From contig NZ_JAESWB010000168.1 of NCBI RefSeq assembly GCF_016765675.1, forward strand, positions 62,001 to 126,000: 64,000 bases of DNA. Direction: 5' to 3'. Source of the stretch: Neobacillus paridis (GTDB lineage: Bacteria > Bacillota > Bacilli > Bacillales > Cytobacillaceae). Under the pieces are notes generated by a model, which ran no database searches, was not told the DNA's origin, and saw only the letters and a program-made list of their open reading frames with translations. The translations under genes were made by a program, and so were the position numbers. Below are positions 53,714 through 63,041 of the stretch, piece by piece; position 1 is the stretch's first letter; the number at the start of each line of letters is the position of its first letter.

Positions 53714-55014
53714 AAAAAGGAATTGTCATGCACATAGACGATGCTTTTCTAATCCTTTTGACCCCCGAAGGAGAGTTTTTGCGGGCCAGGAAGCTGGAGC
53801 AAACCTATACCCTTGGCGAGGAAATTTATTTTTATCCAATCGCAAATACTGATAAAAATCCGTTTTTAAAGCGTTTGAATCAATTTGTCAAACTGAAGCC
53901 AATGTGGCTTGCAGCCATTGCCCTTATTATCATTTTAGGATCTTTATTACCCATGTTTCAAGCTGACAAAGCATATGCTTATTTGTCCATTGACGTAAAT
54001 CCCAGCATTGAGCTTGGCGTAAACGTAAAAATGCAAGTTATTGAACTAAAGGGCTTTAATCCGGAAGGGAAAAAGGTGGTTGCCCAGCTAAAAAATTGGA
54101 AGAAGCATAGTGCTGCTGAAGTAACAAAAGTTCTGTTAATAAACATGCAAAAAAAGGGTTTATTGGAGAACCATAAACATGTCATTTTCTCAACTGTTCG
54201 GATTGAAAAAATGGAGGAAGAGGCGGAAAAAAAGCTTCAAAAAAATATTTCTGAGATTAAAGATGCCATTTATTCTCAGCACCTGGAACTGACTGTTCTC
54301 TCTTGTACAAAAAAAGAACTAAAAAAAGCTCACGAGCTAGGGGTAACAGCTGGGAAATACCAGGCTAATTATCGTAATGAAAAGGATAAGGCAAAATCAA
54401 ATGAGCAACGAAATAATCGAAAAAATGGAGGGAAGATTCAGCGCGATTTCCAGGAAACCCAGCGGCCAGGACCAATCAAGAAACAAGCTATGGATGCAAA
54501 CGGTGATCATAAAGGCAAAATTGTGTTAAACAATAAGGCTGAAAAGAAGCTGCCGCCAGGACAATTAAAAAAGGCCGACAAAACGCGATTCAACAGTCCT
54601 ATACAAAAACAGCAAAAGGTGGCACAGAGCGGACAATCAAAAAAATATTCCAATCAAAAAAGTAAGAAGAACAAAAATTCCCCTGCAAAAAAAGATAAAC
54701 AAAGAAAAAATCACCCAAAAAGTAAAGTAAAACAGTGGGAGCCAGCGAAAAGTAACGGAAAAAAACAACAGCATTCAAAAAATAACTCGAAACAGCCAGT
54801 TCAGCATAAAAACAAGAAGAAGCAAAAGGAGCATCGCCAAAGCAATCCAAAGCACCCCAGTGTAAAGCAGCCCAATCATCCAAAAAATAAAACGAAGCCA
54901 AATGATCGTTCAAAACATCATGGCAAACAAGTTCATTCAAAAAACAAAAGCCATCGGCAACAGAAAAATAAGTCCGGCAGTAACCGGACTTTTTCCATGT
55001 TTATTTGTGTTTAG
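53710..55014 (+). CDS. rsgI: Anti-sigma-I factor RsgI
   Basis: 434 aa. Cytosolic RsgI_N domain (~1-55) that binds SigI, one TM helix ([20 protein letters not shown], ~62-82), the conserved extracytoplasmic block ([17 protein letters not shown] ... [11 protein letters not shown]), and then ~200 residues very rich in Lys, Asn, Gln and His without recognised carbohydrate-binding modules. TTG start with AGGGGG at 53694-53699. An intrinsic terminator lies inside the final codons (54971-54995), before the stop. The low-complexity, A-rich tail may have shifted frame near the end. Confidence 0.88.
   Translation: MKKGIVMHIDDAFLILLTPEGEFLRARKLEQTYTLGEEIYFYPIANTDKNPFLKRLNQFVKLKPMWLAAIALIIILGSLLPMFQADKAYAYLSIDVNPSIELGVNVKMQVIELKGFNPEGKKVVAQLKNWKKHSAAEVTKVLLINMQKKGLLENHKHVIFSTVRIEKMEEEAEKKLQKNISEIKDAIYSQHLELTVLSCTKKELKKAHELGVTAGKYQANYRNEKDKAKSNEQRNNRKNGGKIQRDFQETQRPGPIKKQAMDANGDHKGKIVLNNKAEKKLPPGQLKKADKTRFNSPIQKQQKVAQSGQSKKYSNQKSKKNKNSPAKKDKQRKNHPKSKVKQWEPAKSNGKKQQHSKNNSKQPVQHKNKKKQKEHRQSNPKHPSVKQPNHPKNKTKPNDRSKHHGKQVHSKNKSHRQQKNKSGSNRTFSMFICV
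54971..54995 (+). terminator. Intrinsic terminator inside the rsgI 3' end
   Basis: AGTCCGG (54971-54977) pairs with CCGGACT (54984-54990), followed by TTTTT, upstream of the rsgI stop codon at 55012-55014. Confidence 0.8.
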
Positions 55015-55211
55015 CGGTTGTGTTGTCCTGACAGCTGGGATTGGGCTTGCTGTACTAATCGTTTCGTAATTTCTCCGCCTACCGAACCATTGGCTCTGGA
55101 AACCGTATCGGAACCTAATTGAACCCCAAATTCTTGGGCTATTTCATATTTAATCTGGTCCAAGTATTGTTCAATGCCTGGTACCAATAATTTATTGCTG
55201 CTATTAGCCAT
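55011..55211 (-). CDS. Alpha/beta-type small acid-soluble spore protein
   Basis: 66 aa. The alpha/beta SASP pattern is clear: [17 protein letters not shown] with the germination-protease site E-I-A, then [20 protein letters not shown]. These proteins coat spore DNA and protect it from UV and heat, then supply amino acids after cleavage by GPR. Its stop codon overlaps the rsgI stop by 4 bp in a convergent arrangement. Expected sigma-G control; no promoter could be assigned firmly. Confidence 0.95.
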   Translation of the reverse strand: MANSSNKLLVPGIEQYLDQIKYEIAQEFGVQLGSDTVSRANGSVGGEITKRLVQQAQSQLSGQHNR

Positions 55212-55315
55212 CTTCGTTCAACTCCTTTTCATTCAGAGAATGGTTATCTCTGTATACATATTATTGATTGGTTGTGCCCTTTTCATTAATGGAAATGTTT
55301 TTCGAAGTTGGATAT

Positions 55316-55669
55316 TTAGTCCGTCCCCTTACTGACATCTATTGTCGGGTGCATAAACGGAACAGCCTGAGGCTTTCGTTTGCTTTCTAATAATTCATGA
55401 TTTTCGGTTGTATTCCAGCCGATATCATTTGTGGGATGAACCCATTCGTCCCCTGACATAATCGCCGGATCCGTCTCAACTGTCCAATTTTCAAGTGGCG
55501 AATTGGCCGACGAATAGTGGCTGTCACCAATGATTACTCCATGTTGATTGACAAAGGGAGCCTCCATTTTGATGCCTGTTCCTTTGAAACTCGGGGCGTT
55601 AATTTGATGTGGCAATGTTTCGTCGATACTTAATGGTATCTCAAGCTGAGTCTCTTTCTTCTTTTTCAC
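55316..55669 (-). CDS. DUF3905 protein
   Basis: 117 aa polar protein starting at GTG 55669 (GAGGTGA 5 nt upstream). It fits DUF3905 by its HQINAPSFKGTGIKMEAPFVNQHGVIIG block, the WVHPTNDIGWNT segment and the final MHPT. The family is restricted to spore-forming Bacilli, and its function is unknown. It lies between a SASP gene and two small genes. Confidence 0.7.
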   Translation of the reverse strand: MKKKKETQLEIPLSIDETLPHQINAPSFKGTGIKMEAPFVNQHGVIIGDSHYSSANSPLENWTVETDPAIMSGDEWVHPTNDIGWNTTENHELLESKRKPQAVPFMHPTIDVSKGTD

Positions 55670-55801
55670 CTACGTCACCTCTTTTTCGGTTATTTTTCTC
55701 CAGTACTTCTTTTTTATGAATGAAAAATTAGCCAACGCATATAAACTGGATTTTATCCTACAATATAAATGTAATTTCATTAAGAAAGGGGAGCAGCTTC
55801 A

Positions 55802-56005
55802 ATGGCTAAGCGAAAGGCAGAGTTTAATGCAGTAGAAAAATACACAAAAACCCCTCGGAAAAATATTCAAGAAAGTGAATTTTCGGCTGAATTTACCGAC
55901 AATAATAACGCGATTCGGTTTCAAAATCGCAATTCTAAGCAGGGGAAAAAGGGGAGAAGTGACAATGAAGGGACGTCGAAAAGCTCCGCCACGTATACCG
56001 ATTGA
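55802..56005 (+). CDS. Small hydrophilic protein (67 aa)
   Basis: 67 aa, polar and Lys/Asn-rich: MAKRKAEFNAVEKYTKTPRK with SEFSAEFTDNNNAIRF. GAAAGGGGAG at 55784-55793 precedes ATG 55802. Its last 41 bp overlap the next gene in a different frame. Composition resembles small spore or cytosolic proteins of Bacillus, but I do not recognise a family. Confidence 0.55.
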   Translation: MAKRKAEFNAVEKYTKTPRKNIQESEFSAEFTDNNNAIRFQNRNSKQGKKGRSDNEGTSKSSATYTD

Positions 56006-56108
56006 AGAATTTTCGATAGAATACGGTGATGTGAATAATAAACCTCTAGCGGAAAATAAGAGGCGGACTAAAAAGGAAAAAAGGTTCAGAGAAAATAAGC
56101 CGGAGTAA
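55965..56108 (+). CDS. Small basic protein (47 aa), overlapping
   Basis: 47 aa, strongly basic: MKGRRKAPPRIPIEEFSIEYG with a KRRTKKEKRFR tail. GGGGAG at 55951-55956 supports ATG 55965, which lies inside the preceding gene in another frame (41-bp overlap), suggesting translational coupling. Not recognised. A short hairpin terminator begins at its end. Confidence 0.5.
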   Translation: MKGRRKAPPRIPIEEFSIEYGDVNNKPLAENKRRTKKEKRFRENKPE

Positions 56109-56117
56109 TTCTCCGGC
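56096..56117. terminator. Convergent hairpin
   Basis: GCCGGAG and CTCCGGC flank TAATT at the shared end of the small genes and the radical SAM gene. Confidence 0.65.
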
Positions 56118-57866
56118 CTATAGTATGTTTATTGACGAGAAAATGTCTGTCCGTTCCTTTGCGGGGTCAAAGTAAGCTAACAAACATGAAGGCTGTTTAG
56201 CAATTTCACCGGTGGATAAAAATTTCTCTAAATCAAATGATATTTTCTCCAGCATTGTGTGCTTATATAGCTCTTTTTCTTCCAGCCGAAGATTTGTGAA
56301 GTTTTGCCCCAATTTCTCCGGAGATTGAGCAATCTGTTTATATATAGCTGCCCTGTCATCCTTATTAAATGTTGGGGTCCACCATGGTTTTCTTGGTTTG
56401 TATTTGTGATTTCTTAAATAATCGTACTTCATTAATCCCTCAACAATCTCTAATTGCTCAATTCCCTTCATTTCAAGGAAAGAATGAAGCCGCCGGTATA
56501 AGTCCTCCAGCTGATGGCCAATTCTCGACCAGCCTTGTTGATCCCAATAGGAACCAAATTCCTGAAAAAAGTCAAATGGTGTCAAAAAAACATTTGAAAC
56601 TATGTATTCAATGGTCGTATCCATTCTGTGGTCATTCCAATATTTCTCCAGCACATCTTCAACTTGTTTAATCCGCACAATATCATCAAAGGAAAGGACT
56701 TTATTACTTAAAATTTCGTAAGGTGAATGATCCATAAATACATACTGATGTTCAGCAGCATTAATCCTAAGACCAGTCCCCCGCAGCATTTTAAGAAACC
56801 CCAATTGTAACTCTTCCGGGCGCATTTCAAACACATCGTTAAACGTTTTCCGAAAAGATGAATAGTCTTCTTCCGGCAGTCCGGCAATTAAATCAAGGTG
56901 CTGGTCAATTTTTTTCCCTTCTTTCACCATGGTGACGGTTCGTTTTAGTTTTTCGTAATTTTGCTTGCGTTTAACAAGTTCATTTGTGTAATCATTTGTG
57001 GATTGTACCCCAATTTCAAAACGGAACAATCCCTCCGGCGCCTCCTGATTAAGAAATTCAATCACTTCCGGCCGCATAATATCGGCTGTAATTTCAAATT
57101 GAAAAACTGTGCCGGGTAGATGTTCATCAATGAGAAAGCGGAACATTTCCATTGCATAGCTTCTGCTAATATTAAAGGTACGGTCAACAAACTTAATCGT
57201 TCTTGCCCCGTTAGCCATCAGGTAGCGAATATCGTTCTTGATTTTTTCCCTATCAAAATAGCGGACGCCCACTTCGATTGACGAGAGACAAAACTGACAG
57301 GTAAACGGGCAGCCGCGGCTTGTTTCAATATATGTAACCCGTTTTGCTAAATGCGGAAGATCTTCTGGAAAACGGTAAGGAGATGGAAGCTCCTTTAAGT
57401 CAAGTTTCTGTCCAGGTGAAGTAACAGTAATTTGTCCCGCTTTACGATAGGCAATCCCCGGAACCTGATCGAATTCTTGCGTTGTTGCGATTTCCATCAG
57501 CAGGCGTTTAAAGGTCTGTTCCCCTTCACCAATGACAATAAAGTCGACATCGGCATTCGTTTCCATCCACCATACAGTATCATAGGTCACTTCCGGTCCC
57601 CCCAGGACAATAGAAATGGAGGGGTTAATTTTTTTTAGCATATTAACGACTTTTAATGTTTCTTCGATGTTCCAAATATAGCAGCTGAAGCCGATCACAT
57701 CAGGATTTTGCTGATAGAGATCAGAAACAATGTTCAAAACCGGATCTTTAATCGTGTATTCTTTGAGGTGGATGTCAAATTGTGGGGCTGCGTAGGCTTT
57801 TAAGTAGCGAATGGCAAGATTCGTATGGATATACTTGGCATTTAAGGTTGCACAGATCACATTCAT
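56118..57866 (-). CDS. B12-binding radical SAM protein with DUF4080
   Basis: 582 aa. N-terminal cobalamin-binding-like domain (~1-140, with DVIGFSCYIWN and VLGGPEV), radical SAM core with the cluster motif C-x3-C-x2-C in TSRGCPFTCQFCLSS (~190-200), and the C-terminal DUF4080 region (~380-560). Members are probable methyl- or other B12-dependent transferases of unknown substrate. AAAGGAG lies 8 nt before ATG 57866. Convergent with the small genes. Confidence 0.88.
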   Translation of the reverse strand: MNVICATLNAKYIHTNLAIRYLKAYAAPQFDIHLKEYTIKDPVLNIVSDLYQQNPDVIGFSCYIWNIEETLKVVNMLKKINPSISIVLGGPEVTYDTVWWMETNADVDFIVIGEGEQTFKRLLMEIATTQEFDQVPGIAYRKAGQITVTSPGQKLDLKELPSPYRFPEDLPHLAKRVTYIETSRGCPFTCQFCLSSIEVGVRYFDREKIKNDIRYLMANGARTIKFVDRTFNISRSYAMEMFRFLIDEHLPGTVFQFEITADIMRPEVIEFLNQEAPEGLFRFEIGVQSTNDYTNELVKRKQNYEKLKRTVTMVKEGKKIDQHLDLIAGLPEEDYSSFRKTFNDVFEMRPEELQLGFLKMLRGTGLRINAAEHQYVFMDHSPYEILSNKVLSFDDIVRIKQVEDVLEKYWNDHRMDTTIEYIVSNVFLTPFDFFQEFGSYWDQQGWSRIGHQLEDLYRRLHSFLEMKGIEQLEIVEGLMKYDYLRNHKYKPRKPWWTPTFNKDDRAAIYKQIAQSPEKLGQNFTNLRLEEKELYKHTMLEKISFDLEKFLSTGEIAKQPSCLLAYFDPAKERTDIFSSINIL

Positions 57867-58180
57867 AGAAAAGCTCCTTTGTCATGATTCAAACCATTTA
57901 GATTATAGCTCATTTTGATGAGAAAAGACAAAAACACATCTGTTATAGTGTAAATCAATCTGTTATAATACAATGATTTTTCTGTTCCATAATAATTGTA
58001 AGCGTATAAAATCAATAAAACAAAGCTTTTTCAAAGGATTAAACAAAGTGTTTTAAAAAAATCTCATAAGTGTTTGATTTTTGTCACAGATTTATAAAAT
58101 AAAATGTCTTAGAATAATATTTGAACAAATTTCAAACTTTTTTTAGAAGTTTTTTGAACGAAAGTGGGGGAGATGTGATT
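57867..58180. other. Divergent promoter region of radical SAM and 2-oxoacid oxidoreductase genes
   Basis: 314 AT-rich bases. Several TATAAT-like strings (e.g. 57950s and 57970s) are present, but no clear -35/-10 pair stands out. No gene seen. Confidence 0.4.
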
Positions 58181-59194
58181 ATGTCAATTTTGCCGAAAAA
58201 AAATGAGCTTGGATTTTTTGAAATTCGCCTAGAGTCTATCGGTGGGCTTGGGGCAAATTTGGCCGGAAAGATGCTTGCAGAGGCAGGGGTATTAAGTCTA
58301 GGTTTAAAGGGATCCAATTTCTCATCATATGGCTCGGAGAAAAAAGGCTCTCCGGTAAAAAGTTTTATCCGTTTTTGTGATCCGGATGTTGAAATTCGTG
58401 ATCACAGCCCAATTGAACAGCCTCATATTGTTGGTGTTTTTCATGAAGCTTTATACCGCACCGTTGATGTGGTCAGCGGCTTGAATGCCGATGGGATTGT
58501 TCTCGTTAATACGACAAGAGATTTTGACGAAGTAAGAAAAGATTTGCGTCTCGAATATGGCACTTTAGCAATCGTTGATGCTTTAGGGATTGCCGTTGAG
58601 GAAAAAACGAAAGTTAATACGGCAATGCTTGGAGCGCTTTATCGGATTTGTGATTTTCTCGATCCTGAGTCAATGAGAGATGTAATTCGAAAAACCTTCA
58701 CAAAAAAATACCCACATTTAGTGGAACCAAATATTCGCACATTTGACCGTGGTTATCATGAAGTTCAATTTAAAACTTACTCTGTTCCTGAAGGAGCCGT
58801 GGGAAAAGCCTTTTCTCGTCCTAAGCCGTTGCTTGGTTATGAGACCCAGGAGCTTGGCGGTGTGATTACGGCGCAGGCTAACAGTATTTTAAAAGATTTA
58901 AGCGGATCACGGCAAGGCTTTATGCCGGAATTTAAACAAGAAAAATGTATTAACTGTGCTGCCTGTGACAATGTCTGCCCGGATTTTTGCTTTGTTTGGG
59001 AAGAGGGCGAGGACAAGAAAGGCCGAAAACAAATGTTTCTTAAAGGAATTGATTATCAATACTGTAAAGGCTGCTTAAAATGTGTCGAAGCATGCCCAAC
59101 CGATGCGCTTAGTGATCTGCGTGAAATACTCGGTTATGCGGATGAACATCGAGTTAAGCAAAACTTTCCATATGTAGCAGGGGGGAGTTACTAA
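58181..59194 (+). CDS. 2-oxoacid:ferredoxin oxidoreductase, gamma-delta fusion subunit
   Basis: 337 aa. The gamma-type domain (~1-190, FEIRLESIGGLGANLAGKML) binds in the CoA/pyrophosphate region. A C-terminal delta-type ferredoxin domain follows, with two 4Fe-4S sites: CINCAACDNVCPDFC and YCKGCLKCVEACPTDAL. GGGGGAG at 58166-58172 precedes ATG 58181, preferred over ATG 58121. The stop overlaps the next ATG by one base. Together with the following gene it forms an oxidoreductase that decarboxylates a 2-oxoacid to acyl-CoA; which acid is not clear. Confidence 0.9.
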   Translation: MSILPKKNELGFFEIRLESIGGLGANLAGKMLAEAGVLSLGLKGSNFSSYGSEKKGSPVKSFIRFCDPDVEIRDHSPIEQPHIVGVFHEALYRTVDVVSGLNADGIVLVNTTRDFDEVRKDLRLEYGTLAIVDALGIAVEEKTKVNTAMLGALYRICDFLDPESMRDVIRKTFTKKYPHLVEPNIRTFDRGYHEVQFKTYSVPEGAVGKAFSRPKPLLGYETQELGGVITAQANSILKDLSGSRQGFMPEFKQEKCINCAACDNVCPDFCFVWEEGEDKKGRKQMFLKGIDYQYCKGCLKCVEACPTDALSDLREILGYADEHRVKQNFPYVAGGSY

Positions 59195-61491
59195 TGGCAA
59201 TTTTGGAAGATCAATTAACGACAAAAGGGGCAGCTGAACAGATTTCAACCTTTGAATCAGGGAATGAAATGGCAGCGATGGCGGCAGCCCAAATTAATTA
59301 TCATATCATGGGATATTTCCCAATCACTCCTTCAACTGAAGTGGCACAATACTTGGATCAAATGAAAGCGCGAGGCGAACATGATATTAAGCTGATTCCG
59401 GCCGATGGCGAGCATGGATCAGCAGGGATTTGCTACGGTGCTGCCGCAACTGGTGCACGTGTTATTAATGCGACAAGCGCAAATGGTTTCTTATACATGA
59501 TTGAACAGCTGCCTGTTCAGTCTGGTACCCGTTTCCCAATGGTATTAAACCTTGTAACTCGTGCAGTCAGCGGTCCGCTTGATATCAGGGGCGACCACTC
59601 AGACCTTTATTATGGCTTAAATACCGGGTGGGTGATTTTAACTGCAAGAACGCCGCAGGCCGTATATGATATGAATATCATGGCGCTTAAAGTGGCAGAA
59701 CATTCCAAAGTCCGCCTTCCAGTCATCGTGGCTTATGACGGGTTCTGGACATCACACCAAAAACGCCGTGTTGAATACTTCAAGGACCGCCGCGTCGTTC
59801 AAGAGTTTGTTGGCGAACCGCAAATTGAGGGTTACAATTTTATCAGAGATCTGAAAAAACCAGTTACGATCGGTGCTCATATGCTCGGCGATGATATTAT
59901 TAACAATCACTTCCAGCAATCAGAAGCGATTTACAATGCGAAAGAGGTTTTTGAAGAAGTTGCTGCCGAATATGCCAAGCTTTCCGGCAGAGAATATAAC
60001 GTATTAGACTTGTATAAAATGGAAGATGCCGAAGTGGCCTTATTCTTATTAAACTCTGCGGCTGAGTCAGCTAAGGATGTTGTTGATCAGCTCCGTGCCA
60101 AAGGGATTAAGGCTGGCGTTATCAGTCCAAATATGATTCGTCCATTCCCGGCAAAGGAAATCCGTGAAGCCCTAAAGAATGTTAAAGCATTGCTTGTTGG
60201 GGAACGTGCCGACTCTTACGGTGCGCAAGGGGCAAATTTAACCCATGAGGTGAAATCTGCACTTCAGGAAGATTATCATAATAAAACAATCGTGTTAAGC
60301 CGTGTCTTTGGTTTGGGTGGCAAAGACTTTTACGAAACTGATGCCAAGGCTTTCTTTGATATGGCGATTGACGCAATGGAAAAAGGTTATGCCGAAAAAC
60401 CATTCGATTATTTTGGCCATGTTCCCGGTGATCCGGAAAAAGCACTTAAGCCTGTAATTGAACCACAGTATGGTGATGTCTATAAATCAGGGTTAATTGA
60501 AGTTAAAATGGATGAAGCAACCAATAAATTAAAGGTTAAAATTCCGCCGCTTCGTGCTTTAACCGGGAAGCCAAAACGGATTGCTTCCGGGCACGGCGCA
60601 TGCCCAGGCTGTGGTATCTTTGCCGGCCTTGAATTATTCTTTAAAGGAATCGAAGGCGATATCGTCACATTGTTCCAAACAGGCTGTGCCTATGTAACAA
60701 CAACAGGGTATCCCAATACATCCCACAAGCAAACGATGATGCATAATTTGTTCCAAAATGGTGCGGCCACATTATCCGGTACGGTTGAAGCATTTATGGA
60801 ACTAAAACGCCGCGGAGAAATTCAGGTCTCCGATGACGCTACCTTTGTGATGGTAACCGGAGACGGCGGTATGGACATTGGGATGGGATCAGCGATTGGA
60901 ACAGCGCTGCGTGGACATAAATTGATCATGCTGGAATATGATAATGAAGGCTATATGAATACCGGGTCGCAAATGTCTTATTCCACACCGATTGGCCATA
61001 TGACAAGCACTTCAGGCGTTGGCAAAGCCCAGCGCGGTAAAGCTTTCCATCATAAAGACACAGCCCAAATTATGGCAGCAACCAATATACCATATGTATT
61101 TACCGGTTCCGAAGCATTTCCGCAGGATTTAGTTAAAAAAGGTGCTAAAGCACAATGGTATGCGCAAAATGTTGGAACGGTGTATGGAAAAATCTTGATA
61201 ACATGTCCATTAAACTGGAAATCTGATGATCGTTATGGGACAAAAATTGTTGAAGCTGCTGTTAATTCTTGTTTCTTCCCGCTGTATGAAATAGAGCAAG
61301 GTGTAACGACAATTACCTACAATCCGGAAGACAAAAATAAACGAATTCCTCTCACGGAATGGCTAAAATATATGGGTAAAACGAAACACCTTCTAAAAGA
61401 AGAAAACAAGCAATTATTAGAGGAATTCGAGCAAGAAGTTGAGAAAAGATGGCAGCGCCTTAAAGCAAAACACGAAAACCCATTACTGTAA
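59194..61491 (+). CDS. 2-oxoacid:ferredoxin oxidoreductase, alpha-beta fusion subunit
   Basis: 765 aa. The alpha part (~1-420) has FPITPSTEVAQYLDQM and a THDI-like pyrimidine domain; the beta part (~450-740) has the cluster-linked HGACPGCGIFAGL and the thiamine diphosphate motif GDGGMDIGMGSAIGTAL ... YDNEGYMNTG. It catalyses CoA-dependent oxidative decarboxylation with ferredoxin. Fusion of alpha and beta in one polypeptide is uncommon outside IorA and some PFORs. Coupled to the preceding gene. Substrate (pyruvate, 2-oxoglutarate or branched-chain) is not determined by visible motifs. Confidence 0.9.
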   Translation: MAILEDQLTTKGAAEQISTFESGNEMAAMAAAQINYHIMGYFPITPSTEVAQYLDQMKARGEHDIKLIPADGEHGSAGICYGAAATGARVINATSANGFLYMIEQLPVQSGTRFPMVLNLVTRAVSGPLDIRGDHSDLYYGLNTGWVILTARTPQAVYDMNIMALKVAEHSKVRLPVIVAYDGFWTSHQKRRVEYFKDRRVVQEFVGEPQIEGYNFIRDLKKPVTIGAHMLGDDIINNHFQQSEAIYNAKEVFEEVAAEYAKLSGREYNVLDLYKMEDAEVALFLLNSAAESAKDVVDQLRAKGIKAGVISPNMIRPFPAKEIREALKNVKALLVGERADSYGAQGANLTHEVKSALQEDYHNKTIVLSRVFGLGGKDFYETDAKAFFDMAIDAMEKGYAEKPFDYFGHVPGDPEKALKPVIEPQYGDVYKSGLIEVKMDEATNKLKVKIPPLRALTGKPKRIASGHGACPGCGIFAGLELFFKGIEGDIVTLFQTGCAYVTTTGYPNTSHKQTMMHNLFQNGAATLSGTVEAFMELKRRGEIQVSDDATFVMVTGDGGMDIGMGSAIGTALRGHKLIMLEYDNEGYMNTGSQMSYSTPIGHMTSTSGVGKAQRGKAFHHKDTAQIMAATNIPYVFTGSEAFPQDLVKKGAKAQWYAQNVGTVYGKILITCPLNWKSDDRYGTKIVEAAVNSCFFPLYEIEQGVTTITYNPEDKNKRIPLTEWLKYMGKTKHLLKEENKQLLEEFEQEVEKRWQRLKAKHENPLL

Positions 61492-61500
61492 ACCTTATTG

Positions 61501-61533
61501 AAACGCAAAGCTGATTATTGCTTTGCGTTTTTG
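61501..61533 (+). terminator. Terminator of 2-oxoacid oxidoreductase operon
   Basis: AAACGCAAAGC pairs with GCTTTGCGTTT around an 8-nt loop, then TTG. Confidence 0.85.
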
Positions 61534-61659
61534 TTTATACATGAAAAATAAGAAAAATGCGCTTGTGAAAAAATGCCAGCAACGAAAAGGAATTTTCTCG
61601 CTATATGTAGAATATACGTAATATTATTGCTTGACATGGATAAAGTGGGGTGGAAATGG

Positions 61660-62790
61660 GTGAAAAGATGTGATGCTCATGAGCATACAATACTTCAAGG
61701 TGTCGATACGAAGCGGAATAAAAAATGGTATTTGAAAGGGGATCAACAAAGATACAAACGAGTCTTTGAATATTCAATGGATGGCCTTATTCTATGGGAT
61801 CATCAGGGGAGAATTGTCGACATAAATCTTGCTGGGGAGAAACTTTTTTGTCTTTCGAAAAACCAGTTAATTGGGAAATTTGTCTATGAACCCTTTATAA
61901 AACAAGAACATTTAATACAGGAGATTATCTATCATATCGAAAAAACGCTGAAGGATCACTTTTACACCTCAACGTTTGTGATCGAAGGTAAGGATGGAAA
62001 TAATAGATATATTGAGTGCAATTCAACCATTAACATAACAGACGGGTTAAATTTTACTGTTTTTAAGGAAATTACCGACAAAATCGAGATGCAGGAACAA
62101 CTCCTAAAATCAGAAACCTTGAATGTAATCGGTGAACTTGCGGCAGGAATAGCCCATGAAATAAAGAATCCAATGACTGCTTTAAAAGGCTTTATCCAAT
62201 TGCTTGAAGGCAGTATTAAGGCAAATCATGAGATGTATTATCAAGTAATAACCACGGAACTCGAGCGTATTGAATCGATTATTAATGAATTTTTGCTGTT
62301 AGCCAAGCCTCAGTCAATTAAATTTCAAGAAAAAGATATCAATCAAATTATGCAGGAGACAGTTGGTTTACTATACGCCCATGCCGTCCTTCATAACGTA
62401 CAGATTGATATTACATATGAAGAAGGGCCGATACTGGCTTTCTGCGAGCCCAACCAATTGAAAAAAGTGTTTATCAATTTAATTAAAAATGCAATTGAAG
62501 TTATGCCGAATGGCGGAACCATCTCGATTACCGTTAAAAGAATTGAAAATAATCAAATCTATATTTCGATCAAGGATGAGGGGAGCGGAATCGCTAAGGA
62601 AAAACTTAGTAAACTTGGTCAACCGTTCTATACAACGAAAGAAAAGGGAACAGGACTTGGTTTAATGGTGAGCTATAAAATTATTGAAGAACATAATGGA
62701 ACAATAGTAATCGAAAGTGAAGAAGGAAAGGGCAGTATTTTTCATATTAAATTCCCACTAGATCCAACTAACGAAAAAAGCGGACGTTAA
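61660..62790 (+). CDS. PAS-domain sporulation-type histidine kinase
   Basis: 376 aa, soluble. PAS domain (~25-145, RVFEYSMDGLILWDHQGRIVDIN), DHp with GIAHEIKNPMTALKGFIQLL, and HATPase with NLIKNAIEVMPNG, DEGSGI and GTGLGLMVSYKI. The pattern is like KinA/KinE-type phosphorelay kinases. GTG 61660 follows GGGGTGG by 6 nt; longer in-frame starts at 61573 and 61636 lack a good site. A Spo0E-like phosphatase lies downstream, consistent with a phosphorelay role (inference). Confidence 0.82.
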   Translation: MKRCDAHEHTILQGVDTKRNKKWYLKGDQQRYKRVFEYSMDGLILWDHQGRIVDINLAGEKLFCLSKNQLIGKFVYEPFIKQEHLIQEIIYHIEKTLKDHFYTSTFVIEGKDGNNRYIECNSTINITDGLNFTVFKEITDKIEMQEQLLKSETLNVIGELAAGIAHEIKNPMTALKGFIQLLEGSIKANHEMYYQVITTELERIESIINEFLLLAKPQSIKFQEKDINQIMQETVGLLYAHAVLHNVQIDITYEEGPILAFCEPNQLKKVFINLIKNAIEVMPNGGTISITVKRIENNQIYISIKDEGSGIAKEKLSKLGQPFYTTKEKGTGLGLMVSYKIIEEHNGTIVIESEEGKGSIFHIKFPLDPTNEKSGR

Positions 62791-62873
62791 AAATTAACCT
62801 TTAGAAAAACAATAGTGTCTTGTACGGGTTCTAAGGAAGAGGTGCTGAGGGCATCTCTTTTTTTGATAGTTAA

Positions 62874-62913
62874 TGTCGAAAAAAACATAAAATAGCTTAA
62901 AGAATTTGTCGAA
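62874..62913 (+). promoter_or_regulatory. Two candidate Spo0A boxes upstream of the Spo0E-like gene
   Basis: TGTCGAA occurs at 62874-62880 and 62907-62913 (start-to-start 33 bp), matching the Spo0A 7-bp consensus TGNCGAA. They lie 130-170 bp before the Spo0E-type gene. Single 7-mers occur by chance, but the pair and the gene type make regulation plausible. Confidence 0.5.
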
Positions 62914-63041
62914 AAACGAAAGAAATAGAATGTTTTGTCTGCTTTTGCGAAGCTATTTACTTTTAGAAAAAATCTGTCATAATTCTTCAAGTAATCTAAT
63001 TTTTTGCGAATACAAAAGGAAAAAAAGAGGTAGGGATTAAA

